Shown here piece after piece: positions 53,781-64,000 of a stretch of DNA of 64,000 nt. Origin of the DNA: Perognathus longimembris pacificus (Eukaryota > Chordata > Mammalia > Rodentia > Heteromyidae). Under the pieces are notes generated by a model. The model was not told the origin of the DNA and searched no databases. It saw only the letters and a list, made by a program, of their open reading frames with translations. A program made the position numbers and the translations under genes. Every line of letters starts with the position of its first letter. Position 1 is the stretch's first letter. The stretch spans positions 72,789,798 to 72,853,797 of the forward strand of contig NC_063167.1 in the NCBI RefSeq assembly GCF_023159225.1, written 5' to 3'.

Positions 53781-54328
53781 CTCTTCGCCATGCCTTGACC
53801 TCAGACCAAAGCCCAAGGGGGAAGCACCAGGAACAGGAGAAAACCGGGCAACACTGCCCTTCCGAAGTCAACAAGGCCACAACAAAGGGCGCCGAGCCGG
53901 TTCAGTCAACTGAAAGGAACAATAAGATGATCAGTGGCTGAAGTCAAAAAGGACATACACACACAAAATTCAAAGATGCAAATAAAACACCGAATAAACG
54001 CTAATCAAATTCAAGCAGGCAGCTGAACGAAACCAGGAAGACAACGCAGGATATGGAAGAGGAATGAGATACGGGTATAGAAATCTTGAAAAAAAACAAA
54101 AAACAATCAAATAGAAACCCTGGAAATAAAAAAAAAACACTCAATAATTCCAATAAAAAACTCAATTGAAACTCAGTTGGAACAAGTGGAAAATAGAGGA
54201 TCAGTGATTGAAGGTAAAGGAGAGGAAGTAAATCAGGCCAAGACAAAACAACAACTAAGAAAATACAAATGGATCCTGTAAGGCCTCTGAGACACCATGG
54301 AAAAGATCAAACCTATGAATTATGTGAG

Positions 54329-54425
54329 GAGGAGCAGGAGAAGGAGGAGGAGGAAGAAGAAGAGGAGGAGGAGGAGGAAAAAGAAGAGGAAGAAGGAGGA
54401 GAAGAAGGAGGGAAGGAAGGAAGAA
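54329..54425. repeat. GGA/GAA purine repeat
   Basis: Interrupts the HAL1-like element. Confidence 0.9.
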
Positions 54426-54647
54426 GAAATATAACCTAAAGATGTAGAAAGCATACTGAACAAATAATAGCAGAAAAGTTTCCCAGACTTGAGAGAGTGT
54501 CATCCTGGTACATGAGGCTTGGAGACCACCAAACACACAAAATCAGAAAAGAAATACCTCTGGACATACTATAGTTTAAACATACAGAACAGAGAAAAAA
54601 TATTGAAAGCTACAAGAGACAAGTTGCATATAAAAGTAAAAATATCT

Positions 54648-54880
54648 CCGGGCACCAGTGGCTCACGCCTGTAATCCCAGTTTCTCAGGAGGCTGAATAG
54701 CCTTCATGATCTGAGAGGATCATGGTTCAAAGCCAGCCCAGGCAGGAAAGTCCATGAGATAATTGTCTCCAACAAACTTCAGAAAAAGCCAAAAGTGGTG
54801 CTGTGGCTCAACGGGTAGAGCACTAGCCCTTGAGCACAGACCCAGAGTTCAAGCCCAAGGACCAGCAAAAAATAAAAGGA
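54648..54880 (+). mobile_element. 7SL-Geo SINE inside HAL1-like element
   Basis: B1-type head (CACCAGTGGCTCACGCCTG) and Geo tail, with flanking AAAATATC copies on both sides. Confidence 0.8.
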
Positions 54881-55194
54881 AAATATCAGTACCACAGTAG
54901 ATATTCAACAGAAACTCTACAAGCAAGGAAGGCATGGAGTGAAGAACATAATTGTCAACTTCCATTAATATATCCCTTATAATTAAAGGAGAAATAAAAA
55001 CCTTCCACAATAAACAAAAGCTGCAGGTGTTCATGAACTCTAAACCTGCACTGCCAAACACACTTAAAGAGGAAGACAGGAGTGCATAGATTCCACCATA
55101 TAAATATATTAGCAAATGATAGTTAGAAAAGAAGCAAACATCACCAAACAACAAAATGACAGGAACCTATAGATATCTTCCAATGTTAACATTT

Positions 55195-55318
55195 TGCCCG
55201 TGAGATGCCCCTCTTATAGGCAAAAATGTTTGGGTCTTACTTTTTAATCAGACATACTCTTTGATGTCTTTTGATGGGAGAATTGAGACCATTCATATTC
55301 AGTGTTAACATTGCCTCT
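55195..55318 (-). mobile_element. Old L1 ORF2 fragment, antisense
   Basis: The stretch around TTTGATGGGAGAATTGAGAC reads in reverse as a common L1 ORF2 segment. Confidence 0.5.
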
Positions 55319-55333
55319 GAGTTCAAATTCCAG

Positions 55334-55337
<4 letters not shown>

Positions 55338-55405
<68 letters not shown>
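55338..55405. repeat. GA microsatellite
   Basis: About 33 GA units. Confidence 0.97.
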
Positions 55406-55408
<3 letters not shown>

Positions 55409-56034
55409 AAAGGAGAGGCTGGGAATTATCACAATGAAACACCATGAAAAAAAGAGACAGAGACCCTGTCCAAAAGATAACTAAGGGAGAACAGCCCAGA
55501 AGTATGGCTCAAGAGGTACAGTGCCTACCTAACTAGCACAAAGTCCTGAGTTCAAACCCCAGTACCACAAAAAGAACATAAATGTTGTTTATGTGATGTG
55601 TATTTTGCCACAGTGAAATCGTTTTCCAGTGTCCTCTGCGTGACCTTCACAGAGCACTCTGAGAGGACAGTGTTTTCAGGAGGGCAGAGTTAGAAGGAGC
55701 TGAGCTGGCCACTTCTCTTCCTGGCCTGGCAGCCTGGAATAGGCGGAAGGGTATAAAACCACGGAGATTCTGAGAGATCTGGAGTCCCATGTGAAGGGAA
55801 CTTGCTGGCCCCTCCAGCAGAGATCTACTCAAAGCCTGTGACCCGAAGCTCTCATTTCCAGTGAGGCAGTGAGTTCTCATTCCCCAACCGTCCCCCCTCT
55901 CAGGGAGGCTGCCGTGGTTGGTGCTGGAAGCCATGGCCAGGCCCAGCCCGCAGGGCAGTGGAAATACAGATGGGAAACTGTTACTACAAAGCAGTTCCTC
56001 AGGAGCTAATTCTAGTAGTACAGTCTTTTTATTA

Positions 56035-56265
56035 CAGTGTTTGTGTTGGTACTGGAGCTTGCACTCATGGTCTTGTACTCTCACTTGACTTTTTTGCTCA
56101 AGGTGGATGCTCTACTGCTTGAGCCACACCTACATTTCTGGCTTTTTGCTGGTTAACTGGAATTAAGAGTCTCATGTCTGACTTCAAACTGTGATCTTCA
56201 GGCCCCAGCCTCCAGAGTAGGTAAGACTGCAGGTGTGAGTAGGTAAGACTGCAGTGCCTGGCTTC
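56035..56265 (-). mobile_element. 7SL-Geo SINE
   Basis: Antisense; the head end is duplicated (GTAGGTAAGACTGCAG twice). Confidence 0.75.
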
Positions 56266-56269
56266 CAAC

Positions 56270-57475
56270 GGCCACTTTTGAAGTCTGTGAGGAGGAGTGG
56301 CCCTTTGCTGGTGTCTACATTGCTCTCCTTGCTGTCATAATTGTGCCCTGCTTGCACATTTTGGCTCCTGGTTTGTCACTATGCTGCCAGCTGTCACTGT
56401 GTCTGGCGTGTGCTTGCTGCCAGCAGAGCTCTCCATTTCCTGTCAGCTTTGGGCATCTTTCTTTGGCCGGGCGGGAGGGTGGTGGTTGCTAGAGGGGTGT
56501 TTTTCTGGCCTTTTTTGGAATACTGCCGTTTTTCAATTCTGCTGTGGATGTCTGTGATTGTTGGGGATCTCTCCCTCAGAGAAATATGTAACTGAGATTC
56601 CGTGATATTTATGTTCTTTTTGATGCCAAGAAAAGTGATGAAAGTAACCCAGCTATGCATAATATTTTTATATATTGTGTAGTTGTGCACATTATATATC
56701 CTGTACCTGTATCTTATACATATTAGGTGTTTATGTGTGTACAAATGTTTAATATGCAGTATATATGTGATCTTAGATATAATCTGTAACTATAATATAT
56801 AACTATATAACATATATTTATATTTAAATATATGGCCTAAATTTACAAAGGGAGGAGAGATGGGAGTTTAATAACTGTTCAACATATATTCAGGAATATG
56901 AAAGTCTTTTTTTAAAAGGATTTCTTCCAAACAATTAAGTGATTACCTTCCCTTATCTCTCCCCCTTCTCCATATCCTATGGCTTTTGCAATTAAATTTA
57001 GGACATCTCAGAATTTGTCTTTTTACCAACAAGTAGTTGGTAATCAGTAATATGAATTTAGAGCAGTATAAATTGCAACCATCTTGCTCATTGTTCCCTG
57101 GGGGGAAATAGAATCACAATGGAGTCACATGTGACAAACCTTATTTTAAAGCTACAATAAAAGTCAGGAAACTGTTGAGGAGGGGAATCTCATGCCTGGG
57201 AACAAGAAGAACCCCACAGGGTGCTGCCAGTCCCCACCAGCCACTCGGTGAGGCATCTCTACACACAAGCTCTGCCTGCCAGGATGTCTGCCTGTAAGTT
57301 CATGTTCAAGCTTGGTCTGGGCTCAAACAACTATGCGATCTGCCTGAGCTTGGCCATCAAAACCTTTCCCTGAGCTCTCTCTCCTTGAGTCCACCCACAG
57401 CTCATTATGGCTGAGTATTCCCATTGCGATGCTCCTTCTGAATAAGCTTATTTCTCTTTGGAGGATCTCCCTGTT
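56270..57475. other. Intergenic, AT-rich low complexity and unique sequence
   Basis: AT-rich stretch at 56640-56830, otherwise unrecognised. Confidence 0.5.
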
Positions 57476-57479
57476 CCCC

Positions 57480-58735
57480 TCTTCCACTTTTTAAATTGGC
57501 ATAGATTAATTATACAAAGGGATTTCATTGGGGGTGTTTCCATATATGTATATTACCATACAAGTATATGAAGTTTTGATCATCTTCATCCCTCTAAGCT
57601 TTCTCCTCTCATTCCCTCCTCCCAAGGGTTCTGCTCCTACACAGTTCCCCATTGTGGACTCATGATATTCTTCTCTTTGTTAGGTCTAGCTTCCACATAT
57701 GGCACGGAGCATGTGATATTTGTCTTTCTCAGTCTGGTTTATTATGTTTAACATAATGCTTTCTCAGTTCCATCCATTTTCCTGCTAACAACCATTTCAC
57801 TTTCTTCATTTCATGGCTGGATAATACTGCATTGTGTACATATACTATGTTGTCTGTCTGTCTGTCTTTCTTTCTTTTCTTGTCAGTCATGGGGCCTGGG
57901 TGCTAGCCCTACTTTTACTCAAGGCTAGTGTTCTACCACTTGAGCCACAGCCCTGCTTCCAGTTTTCTGGTGGTTTATTGGAGATAAGAGTCTCACAGCC
58001 TTTCCTGCCCAGGCTGGCTTCGAACCACAATCTTCAGCCCTCAGCCTCCTGAGTAGCTAGGATTACAGACATGAGCCCCCAGCACCCAGCTTTGTTTTTT
58101 ATTCATTGATTGATAGACACCTAGGCTAATTCCAGATTTTGGCTATTATGACTAGTACTGCTATAAATAAACACGGGTGTGTAGATATCTCTTTTGCACC
58201 CTCCATTACATTCCTTTGGACATAAGCCCGGAAGTGCTATGATAAGGCCATATGGTAATTATATTTGTTTCTTTTCAGAAATGGCCATACTTGTTTCTGT
58301 AGTGGTTGCACAAATCACATCACCACCAGTCGTGTAGAAGGGCATCTCTCCCATTCCCTCACTGCATCCTTGCCAGTACTTAGTGATGTTTGTTTTCGTG
58401 ATTCTGACTGGGATGAGAAGGAATTTCAGTGCAGTTTGGATTTGCATTTCCTTTGTGTCTAAGGTTGTGAGTATTTCTTCATGTGGTTGTTAGCCAACTA
58501 GCCAACTGTTTTAATTCATGTGCCCATTTATTAATTGCATGTTTCTTTCAGAGATTTGAGATTTAATGAGGTTTTTCTTCTTTCCACTGGTCTCTATATC
58601 TGTCTGTTTGCATTCTCTTCTGATGTCTCCTCTAAGCTAGCCATTCTTTTGAACCACATCCATGCTGCAAATCTATGGGGGTGGGGGAACGAAAGGCAAT
58701 TGTCAGTGATCCACCATCTTGGATCTCAGAAATAT
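57480..58735 (-). mobile_element. Old L1 3' end, antisense
   Basis: Reversed L1 ORF2 C-terminus and 3' UTR (GGATAATACTGCATTGTG; CCAGATTTTGGCTATTATG; CATTTCCTTTGTGTCTAAGG). Interrupted by a GTCT repeat and an antisense SINE at 57875-58092. Confidence 0.65.
57875..58092 (-). mobile_element. 7SL-Geo SINE inside antisense L1
   Basis: Antisense; preceded by a GTCT repeat (57851-57868). Confidence 0.78.
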
Positions 58736-58794
58736 TTCATATTCCCTCCCTCCCTTCCTGCTTTCCTCCCTCCCTCCCTTCTTTTCTTCCTTTT

Positions 58795-59012
58795 TTGTGC
58801 CAATCCTGGGGCTTGACCTCCGGGTCTAAGCACTGTCCCTGAGCTTTTTTTGCTAGCACTCTACCACTTGAGCCACAGCTCCACTTTCAGTTTGTTGGTG
58901 GTCAATTGAGTCTCATAGACTTTCCTGCACAGGCTGACATTGAACCACAATCCTCAGATCTGAGCCTCCTAAGTAGTTAGGATTGTGGATATGAGCCACT
59001 CGCACCCAGCTA
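58795..59012 (-). mobile_element. 7SL-Geo SINE with CCTT-repeat at tail end
   Basis: Pyrimidine repeat 58740-58792, then an antisense copy. Confidence 0.78.
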
Positions 59013-59014
59013 GA

Positions 59015-60530
59015 AATACCTTTTCTTGACAGGAGAATTCCAGAGTGGATGGGCTCTGCCTTTAAACATTCTCAAATAGTGCTTTAGTTAGACAAACTTG
59101 AGAACTATCGATATAATCAAACCATTTCTTGAATCCATTCTGCATGCCACCTTTTATCCTTCCTCCCATTTCAGACATAAGTACAGTGAATACAATCTTT
59201 CAGTCAGAGAAGCTCCCCTTTGATTGATGGCCAGAGGTCAGGTCTCTGCATAGTTCTGATGGATATTTGAAACTGTTCGGTTTATCTCTTATTGTTTCAT
59301 CTTGAATTCTGTAAATGAGATGATGCAGATGAGCAGTGCTGCAGTACTTTCTCATTTGCATTTTATTAACTTTATGACAGTTTTCTTCTTGCATGATATT
59401 ACCTAATTACATCCTTCAAAGAAGCACTAACACATCATTCTCTCCTTTCAATTATTCACTCCAATGAAGGGGATCATGAAACCTCCACCCACTTCAAGAA
59501 CATTCACCCAGCAATTGGTCGCCGTGGGAAGAAGTGGGGCCACAATCCTAATCAAGGGGTCTTCGCCCAAAGCCTTGCTTTGACCTCTTTCAAGCCCATA
59601 GACATGCCATGGAACCCTATGTGCCCATGCAGAGCCACCCGACGTTACCACTCATGGGATGTACTGAATTTGTTTTAAACGAACTTATTTCAAATAACTT
59701 CAGAGTTCCAACAATCTACCTACTGACAGAGAGTCGTATTTTCCCAGTATTTTAAAGGGAGCACTGTCCTCTCTGAAAACCTTGGAAAAGAGAAAATTTA
59801 GATTGGTTTCGAGCACTGTTGCAATGATGGCCAGCTCCCTAAGGAATCTGCCATAGCTCTTAGGTTTGAGTGACCAGCTCTGTGTAAAATTGCAACAGTG
59901 TGCCCAATTTTCCTTCTTGGACTTTGTGATACTGATTGTACCTTTCTTTTATTCTTTGGTACTCAACCAGAAGTCCCATGACACTAGATTTCCTTTCTGT
60001 TCTGTGTCATTTCTACTTGGTTCAAATAGTACATCTTGGGTTTGTTTTTTTTTTGTTTGCAAGGAAGTATTTCTGGTTAAAGTTTTCATCTGATTCTCTA
60101 ACCTTATTTCATTCTGTGTACCTTGACTTCTTTTAAGTATTTCTGTGTTGAGGGTAATGAATTCTCTGTACTGAGTTCCAGAGGTTAAGTAGTAGAGTGA
60201 AAAATCAACCTCAAGCAGAAGAAATAGTCTATTGTTTGATGCTTGTATTGCCCTGTTGATTTAACTTCTCTAATCCCTAGATTTCTTATTTGTAACTGGT
60301 ATTAATGTGGTCATTCTGTTCTCTCTACTGGATTTCTGCAGGTCATGAGTATCAAGTAAGTCTACAGTTTCTTTATCCATACAATACCTTCATGGTTTGA
60401 TACCTTTCAGTCCAATCTCTTTTTCTCCTCATTCTTTCAGTTCATTTACTTACCACTTGCACATTTTTTCTTGTCCTTGGCTTAAGTGTTTTTATCATTA
60501 TTGATGGACAGCCATCAGAACACCACATCC
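59015..60530. other. Repeat-free intergenic segment before L1-B
   Basis: 1.5 kb with no SINE; small open frames only. Could hold conserved noncoding elements or exons of a noncoding RNA. Confidence 0.4.
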
Positions 60531-60537
60531 AGAGAGA

Positions 60538-60546
60538 AAGATGGCG
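60538..60546 (+). promoter_or_regulatory. YY1-like site at L1-B 5' end
   Basis: AAGATGGCG at the element start, identical to the L1-A site. Confidence 0.55.
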
Positions 60547-61714
60547 CCAAAAGAATAGGGAGGCACCCCGACTCGCACCAACTGAATAGCGAGCTGGGAA
60601 CTCCAACACCCAACACCCCATCAAGAACCCAGCAAAACCAACATCCAGAAGCAGTGGAGAAACGCAGGAAAACAAAAAGGAGCAAAAAAGAAGAACCAAA
60701 AACCTACACGGAGCCGGAGATTCACCGGGGCACCCTCCCCCCACCAGCCGACCCTGGCCCAAACAGGGCCAGGCTGGGAAAGGGGAACCCGGCGATCGGC
60801 AGACAGGCTGCCAGGAGCGCAGAATTCATATAGCGGGAGACCCCACGGACACAAGGCAGGGTGCGGACCAAGACACACACCGGCAGCGACGAGAAGGTCG
60901 GGTCCACACCGGGTTCGGACAAGGGAACCCAGCGCGGCAGAAAGAGGGAACGGGGGAAGCCACCACGACACTTCACCAACCCCTGAAGGGCCAAAGGCTG
61001 CGCGGGACACACACACAAAGCAGCAAAAGTGAGTGCCCCATTATCCCTTCCCCCAACGGGAGACCCAAGCCCGAAAAGAAGCTAGATCTTCCTCCCTCCC
61101 CCTCCCCCTCCCCACTCCCGAGGGAACAAAGAATCCCCAAATCAGGCGGGAAGCTCCCATCAGGCGCTGGAAAGCCAGTTTAGCAGGGGAAGGGCGGAAC
61201 AGCCCCAAACCCCCAAAGGTTCCTGAACTGGCAGAACCGGCCCCGTCCCCTTCCCAACAGGGGCCGGGGGACGGCCGGCAGGGCAAGCCCAACCCGAGGC
61301 GCCTGGACCTTGCGGACTCTTACAACTAAAATCACAGGCGCTGGTGGGCAATACCAGCCCAGCAGGGTCACCTGAGCCTGATCACGTCCCCCCTCCTCGC
61401 AACGGAGGCGAGGTCTGAGGGTGCCAAGCCACACCCGGACAGTCGATCCCACTGGGCCCCACACATCCTGCCTCCCGCAACGGACTCGCGGAGGGCACAA
61501 GCACAACCCAACAACCCAGGGCTCGCTCTGGGAGGCATATCCCGCTAAAGTGCCTGTTGTAGGGGACTCACAGTGCACAGGAGGGCGGGGCCCCCGGAGA
61601 AAACGCCCGCTCTGGTAGGCGTGCCCTGCACTGGTGGGCGGGGCCACAGCCACAGCACCTGCTGCCGTAGACACACCTATACAGAAGGGAGGGAAGACCT
61701 GCACAGACCTCCAG

Positions 61715-62884
61715 ATGCGCAAATCACAAAGAAACATAACCCAGTTCATCAAAGGACAAGCCAACTCGCCAGCTCCAAAAAGCAGCACGACTGAAGAGGA
61801 GATGGAGACTAAAAAAGCAAATGAGGCCATGTTAACAGGAATGATCGAAAGCGTCAGAAATGAAATCAGAAAACAATTCCAGGAGTTTAGAGCGGAAATC
61901 TGGAAGGACACCCAGGATGCCAAGAAAGAAATGGAAGCAAAAATGGATACAATGCAAGCCTCGTTTAAAGAAATGGAAGCAAAAATGGATACAATGCAAG
62001 CCGCCTTTAAAGAAAATCTCCACATCCTGAGAATTGAAATGCATGAAAAAATAGATTTAAAATACAACTCTTTAAAGGAAGAAATTTCCACGATCAGAGC
62101 TGATATGACAACCATGAATAGCTCTCTGACATCCATAAACTCCGCAATTGAAACTATAACACAAAGAGTGGACCATATAGCATCCAGAATCTCTCGCCTG
62201 GACGATGAAGCAGCTGACAACAACCAGAAAATGACCACACTCCAAGAAAAGGTGAAGCTTCAGGAAGGATTAATCCAGGAACTAATGGACAAAGACAAGA
62301 GATATAATCTGCACATAATTGGAATAGAAGAAGGAGCCGAATATCAGAACAGAGGGCTTAACCATGTTCTCAATAAAGTTATTGCAGAAAACTTCCCCAA
62401 TCTCACAGGGGACCCCATCCAGGTAACTGAAGCCTATAGGACACCTGGCAGGCCAGACCCCAGGAAAACCACCCCAAGGCACATAATATTCAAGACTACA
62501 GACCTCAAGATTAAAGAGCAAATTCTGAATTCAGCCAAGGCGAAGAAGGAAACTTTTTTCAATGGGAAGAGGATTCGAATAACATCCGACTTATCCACAC
62601 AAACTTACCAAGCTCCAAGTGAGTGGAAGAACACCATCCAAGTACTCCAGAATAACAATTTACAACCTCGGATCAAATATCCAGCGAAATTGGAGTTCAC
62701 ATTCAAAGGGAGAACCAGATCTTTCCACACCAAAGAGGAGCTAAAGGAGTATGTGAATAAAAAACCAGCCCTACAGAGAATATTAAGAGGGGAAGCCCAC
62801 CCAACAGAGATCGTAAAAGACACACAGACAGAATCAGAAAGAAACTTCAATAGCCAAAGTCCAGCAGAAAGACCAGCTCACTAA
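61715..62884 (+). CDS. L1-B ORF1p, RNA-binding chaperone, intact
   Basis: Product of 389 residues if it starts at MRKSQRNITQFIKG. The frame is open 27 codons further, to an ATG at 61634, so the start is uncertain. A coiled coil with two tandem 14-residue units (MEAKMDTMQA..) trimerises the protein. Next come the RRM-like part (NLHIIGIEEG; ENFPNLTGDP) and the C-terminal domain (TPRHIIFKTTDLKIKEQIL; RIKYPAKLEFTFKG). In the L1 family it coats L1 RNA in cytoplasmic particles. No break is seen. Confidence 0.92.
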   Translation: MRKSQRNITQFIKGQANSPAPKSSTTEEEMETKKANEAMLTGMIESVRNEIRKQFQEFRAEIWKDTQDAKKEMEAKMDTMQASFKEMEAKMDTMQAAFKENLHILRIEMHEKIDLKYNSLKEEISTIRADMTTMNSSLTSINSAIETITQRVDHIASRISRLDDEAADNNQKMTTLQEKVKLQEGLIQELMDKDKRYNLHIIGIEEGAEYQNRGLNHVLNKVIAENFPNLTGDPIQVTEAYRTPGRPDPRKTTPRHIIFKTTDLKIKEQILNSAKAKKETFFNGKRIRITSDLSTQTYQAPSEWKNTIQVLQNNNLQPRIKYPAKLEFTFKGRTRSFHTKEELKEYVNKKPALQRILRGEAHPTEIVKDTQTESERNFNSQSPAERPAH

Positions 62885-62944
62885 AGACAAGAAGAAAAAA
62901 AAAAAAAAAAAAAAAAAAACAGGAAAAAACAGCCAAACAAGAAA

Positions 62945-64000
62945 ATGGAAGGAGAAAAAACACCCTTATCCTTGATCTCTTTAAATATAAATGGCTTAAA
63001 CTCCCCGATTAAGAGGAGCAGACTGGCAGAATGGATCCGCAAACAAAAAGTTGACATCTGCTTTCTACAAGAGACCCACCTTACAGCAAGCGACAAAAAC
63101 AGGCTTCGAATGAAAGGATGGAGCAAGATCTACCAAGCAAATGCCCCCACCAAAACGGCAGGTGTAGCCATTCTGATCTCAGACAAGCTGGACTTCTCTT
63201 TAAAGTCCACTCAAAAAGACAAAGAAGGACACTACATATTAATACAAGGAAAAATCCAGAATCAAGACATCACGGTGATAAATGTATACTCACCGAACAA
63301 AAGAGGCCCGACATATGTCAAGCAAATTCTCACAGAATTACAGAACAAGATAGACGCAAACACAATCATAGTGGGTGACTTTAATACTCCTCTCTCTCCA
63401 AGAGACAGATCCAACAACCAGAGGATTAGTAAGGGAGCTGAGGACCTAAATAACACCATTTCCCAAATGGATCTAACAGACCTATATAGAACCTTTCACC
63501 CTACAGAGACCCAATACACCTTCTTTTCAGCAGCCCATGGATCATATTCCAAAATAGACCACGTCATAGCCCACACAAAGAACCTCAGCAAATACAAAAG
63601 TATTGACATCATCCCATGTTTTATATCTGATCACAGTGGATTAAAGGTAACCCTCAACAACAAAGGATACCACAGAGGCTATACACACTCTTGGAGGCTA
63701 AACCCCACGCTGCTATCCAACACTTGGGCCACAGATCAAATTAAAGATGAAATCAACGAATTCATAAGCCACAATGACAAAGAAAACACATCACAAAGAA
63801 ACCTATGGGACACAGCTAAGGCAGTACTGAGGGGCAAGATCATTGCACTCAGCACTCACATTAAAAGAATGGAAGCAGAGCAGGTGAATAACCTCACGAT
63901 GAAACTAAAACAACTGGAGAAACAAGAAATGACAGAATCTAAAACGACTAGGAGGGGAGAGATCACAAAGATTAAAGAAGAGATAAATCTGATTGAAAAT
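62945..64000 (+). CDS. L1-B ORF2p, endonuclease domain, partial (window end)
   Basis: Open from ATG 62945 to the last base (352 codons). Endonuclease residues fall at the same numbers as in human L1: Asn14 (62984), Glu43 (63071), Asp145 and Asn147 (VGDFN, 63377), Asp205 (KIDHV, 63557), Asp229 and His230 (SDH, 63629). The enzyme nicks target DNA to prime reverse transcription. The reverse transcriptase domain lies outside the window, so full activity cannot be judged. Confidence 0.92.
   Translation, partial: MEGEKTPLSLISLNINGLNSPIKRSRLAEWIRKQKVDICFLQETHLTASDKNRLRMKGWSKIYQANAPTKTAGVAILISDKLDFSLKSTQKDKEGHYILIQGKIQNQDITVINVYSPNKRGPTYVKQILTELQNKIDANTIIVGDFNTPLSPRDRSNNQRISKGAEDLNNTISQMDLTDLYRTFHPTETQYTFFSAAHGSYSKIDHVIAHTKNLSKYKSIDIIPCFISDHSGLKVTLNNKGYHRGYTHSWRLNPTLLSNTWATDQIKDEINEFISHNDKENTSQRNLWDTAKAVLRGKIIALSTHIKRMEAEQVNNLTMKLKQLEKQEMTESKTTRRGEITKIKEEINLIEN

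Larger units (their letters stand above)
53781..55190 (+). mobile_element. HAL1-like (ORF1-only L1) element, degraded
   Basis: Resembles L1/HAL1 ORF1 sequence. It has a coiled-coil-like A-rich part, a segment with AGAAAAGAAATACCTC and AGAGAAAAAATATTGAAAGC, and a 3' part with GGAGAAATAAAAACCTTCC. No ORF2 follows. It is interrupted by a GGA-repeat tract (54329-54423) and a 7SL-Geo SINE (54648-54880). Assignment is from memory of the HAL1 pattern. Confidence 0.5.
60532..64000 (+). mobile_element. 5'-complete L1 with intact reading frames, cut by window end (L1-B)
   Basis: Starts with the same AAGATGGCG-bearing 5' end as L1-A, has a GC-rich 5' UTR to about 61714, an unbroken ORF1, an A-rich inter-ORF spacer (62885-62944) and the first 352 codons of ORF2 without a stop. 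The 3' end and target-site copy lie beyond the window. Confidence 0.93.

Overview
This is mammalian nuclear DNA, almost certainly from a rodent of the superfamily Geomyoidea (kangaroo rats, pocket mice, pocket gophers). The evidence is the very common dimeric SINE made of an ID-type tRNA-like left monomer and a 'Geo' right monomer. This matches the IDL-Geo family, which is reported only from Geomyoidea. The window also holds LINE-1 elements, B1-like SINEs, long microsatellites and large introns. There is no bacterial, organellar or viral gene content.

The one cellular gene is CHD1L (ALC1), a poly(ADP-ribose)-activated SNF2-family nucleosome remodeler. It lies on the + strand and appears complete. 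All 23 coding exons can be joined in frame from the ATG at 13789 to the TAA at 43940-43942, giving 894 codons plus stop. The order is N-terminal ATPase lobe (exons 1-9), C-terminal helicase lobe (exons 10-14), regulatory linker (exons 15-17) and macro domain (exons 18-23). A CpG-island promoter with four copies of an 11-base GC/CACCC-type box precedes exon 1. A poly(A) signal lies about 210 bases after the stop. Twenty-one introns are GT-AG and intron 7 is GC-AG. Intron 22 has the donor and branch-site signature of the minor (U12) spliceosome.

Upstream (1-13.6 kb) is intergenic and dominated by a nested repeat stack. An IDL-Geo SINE was split by a 5'-truncated L1. That L1 was in turn hit by another IDL-Geo and by a full-length but inactivated L1 (about 4557-11317). 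A TG...CA solo LTR sits inside an antisense SINE at 12.2-12.7 kb. Inside CHD1L the introns carry dozens of SINEs in both orientations, a second antisense solo LTR (intron 9) and several microsatellites next to exons.

Downstream (44-60.5 kb) no further gene is recognised. The region holds SINEs, old L1 tails, a HAL1-like (ORF1-only L1) element with a CpG-dense 5' part, and several repeat-free stretches that may be conserved noncoding DNA. From about 60.5 kb to the window end lies a second 5'-complete L1. Its ORF1 is intact, and so is all of ORF2 visible here, including every endonuclease catalytic residue. It is a candidate active retrotransposon cut by the window edge.

Assignments come from reading the sequence and from remembered family features; no database search was run. 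Exon borders rest on frame continuity, splice signals and similarity to known CHD1L. SINE limits without target-site duplications are approximate.
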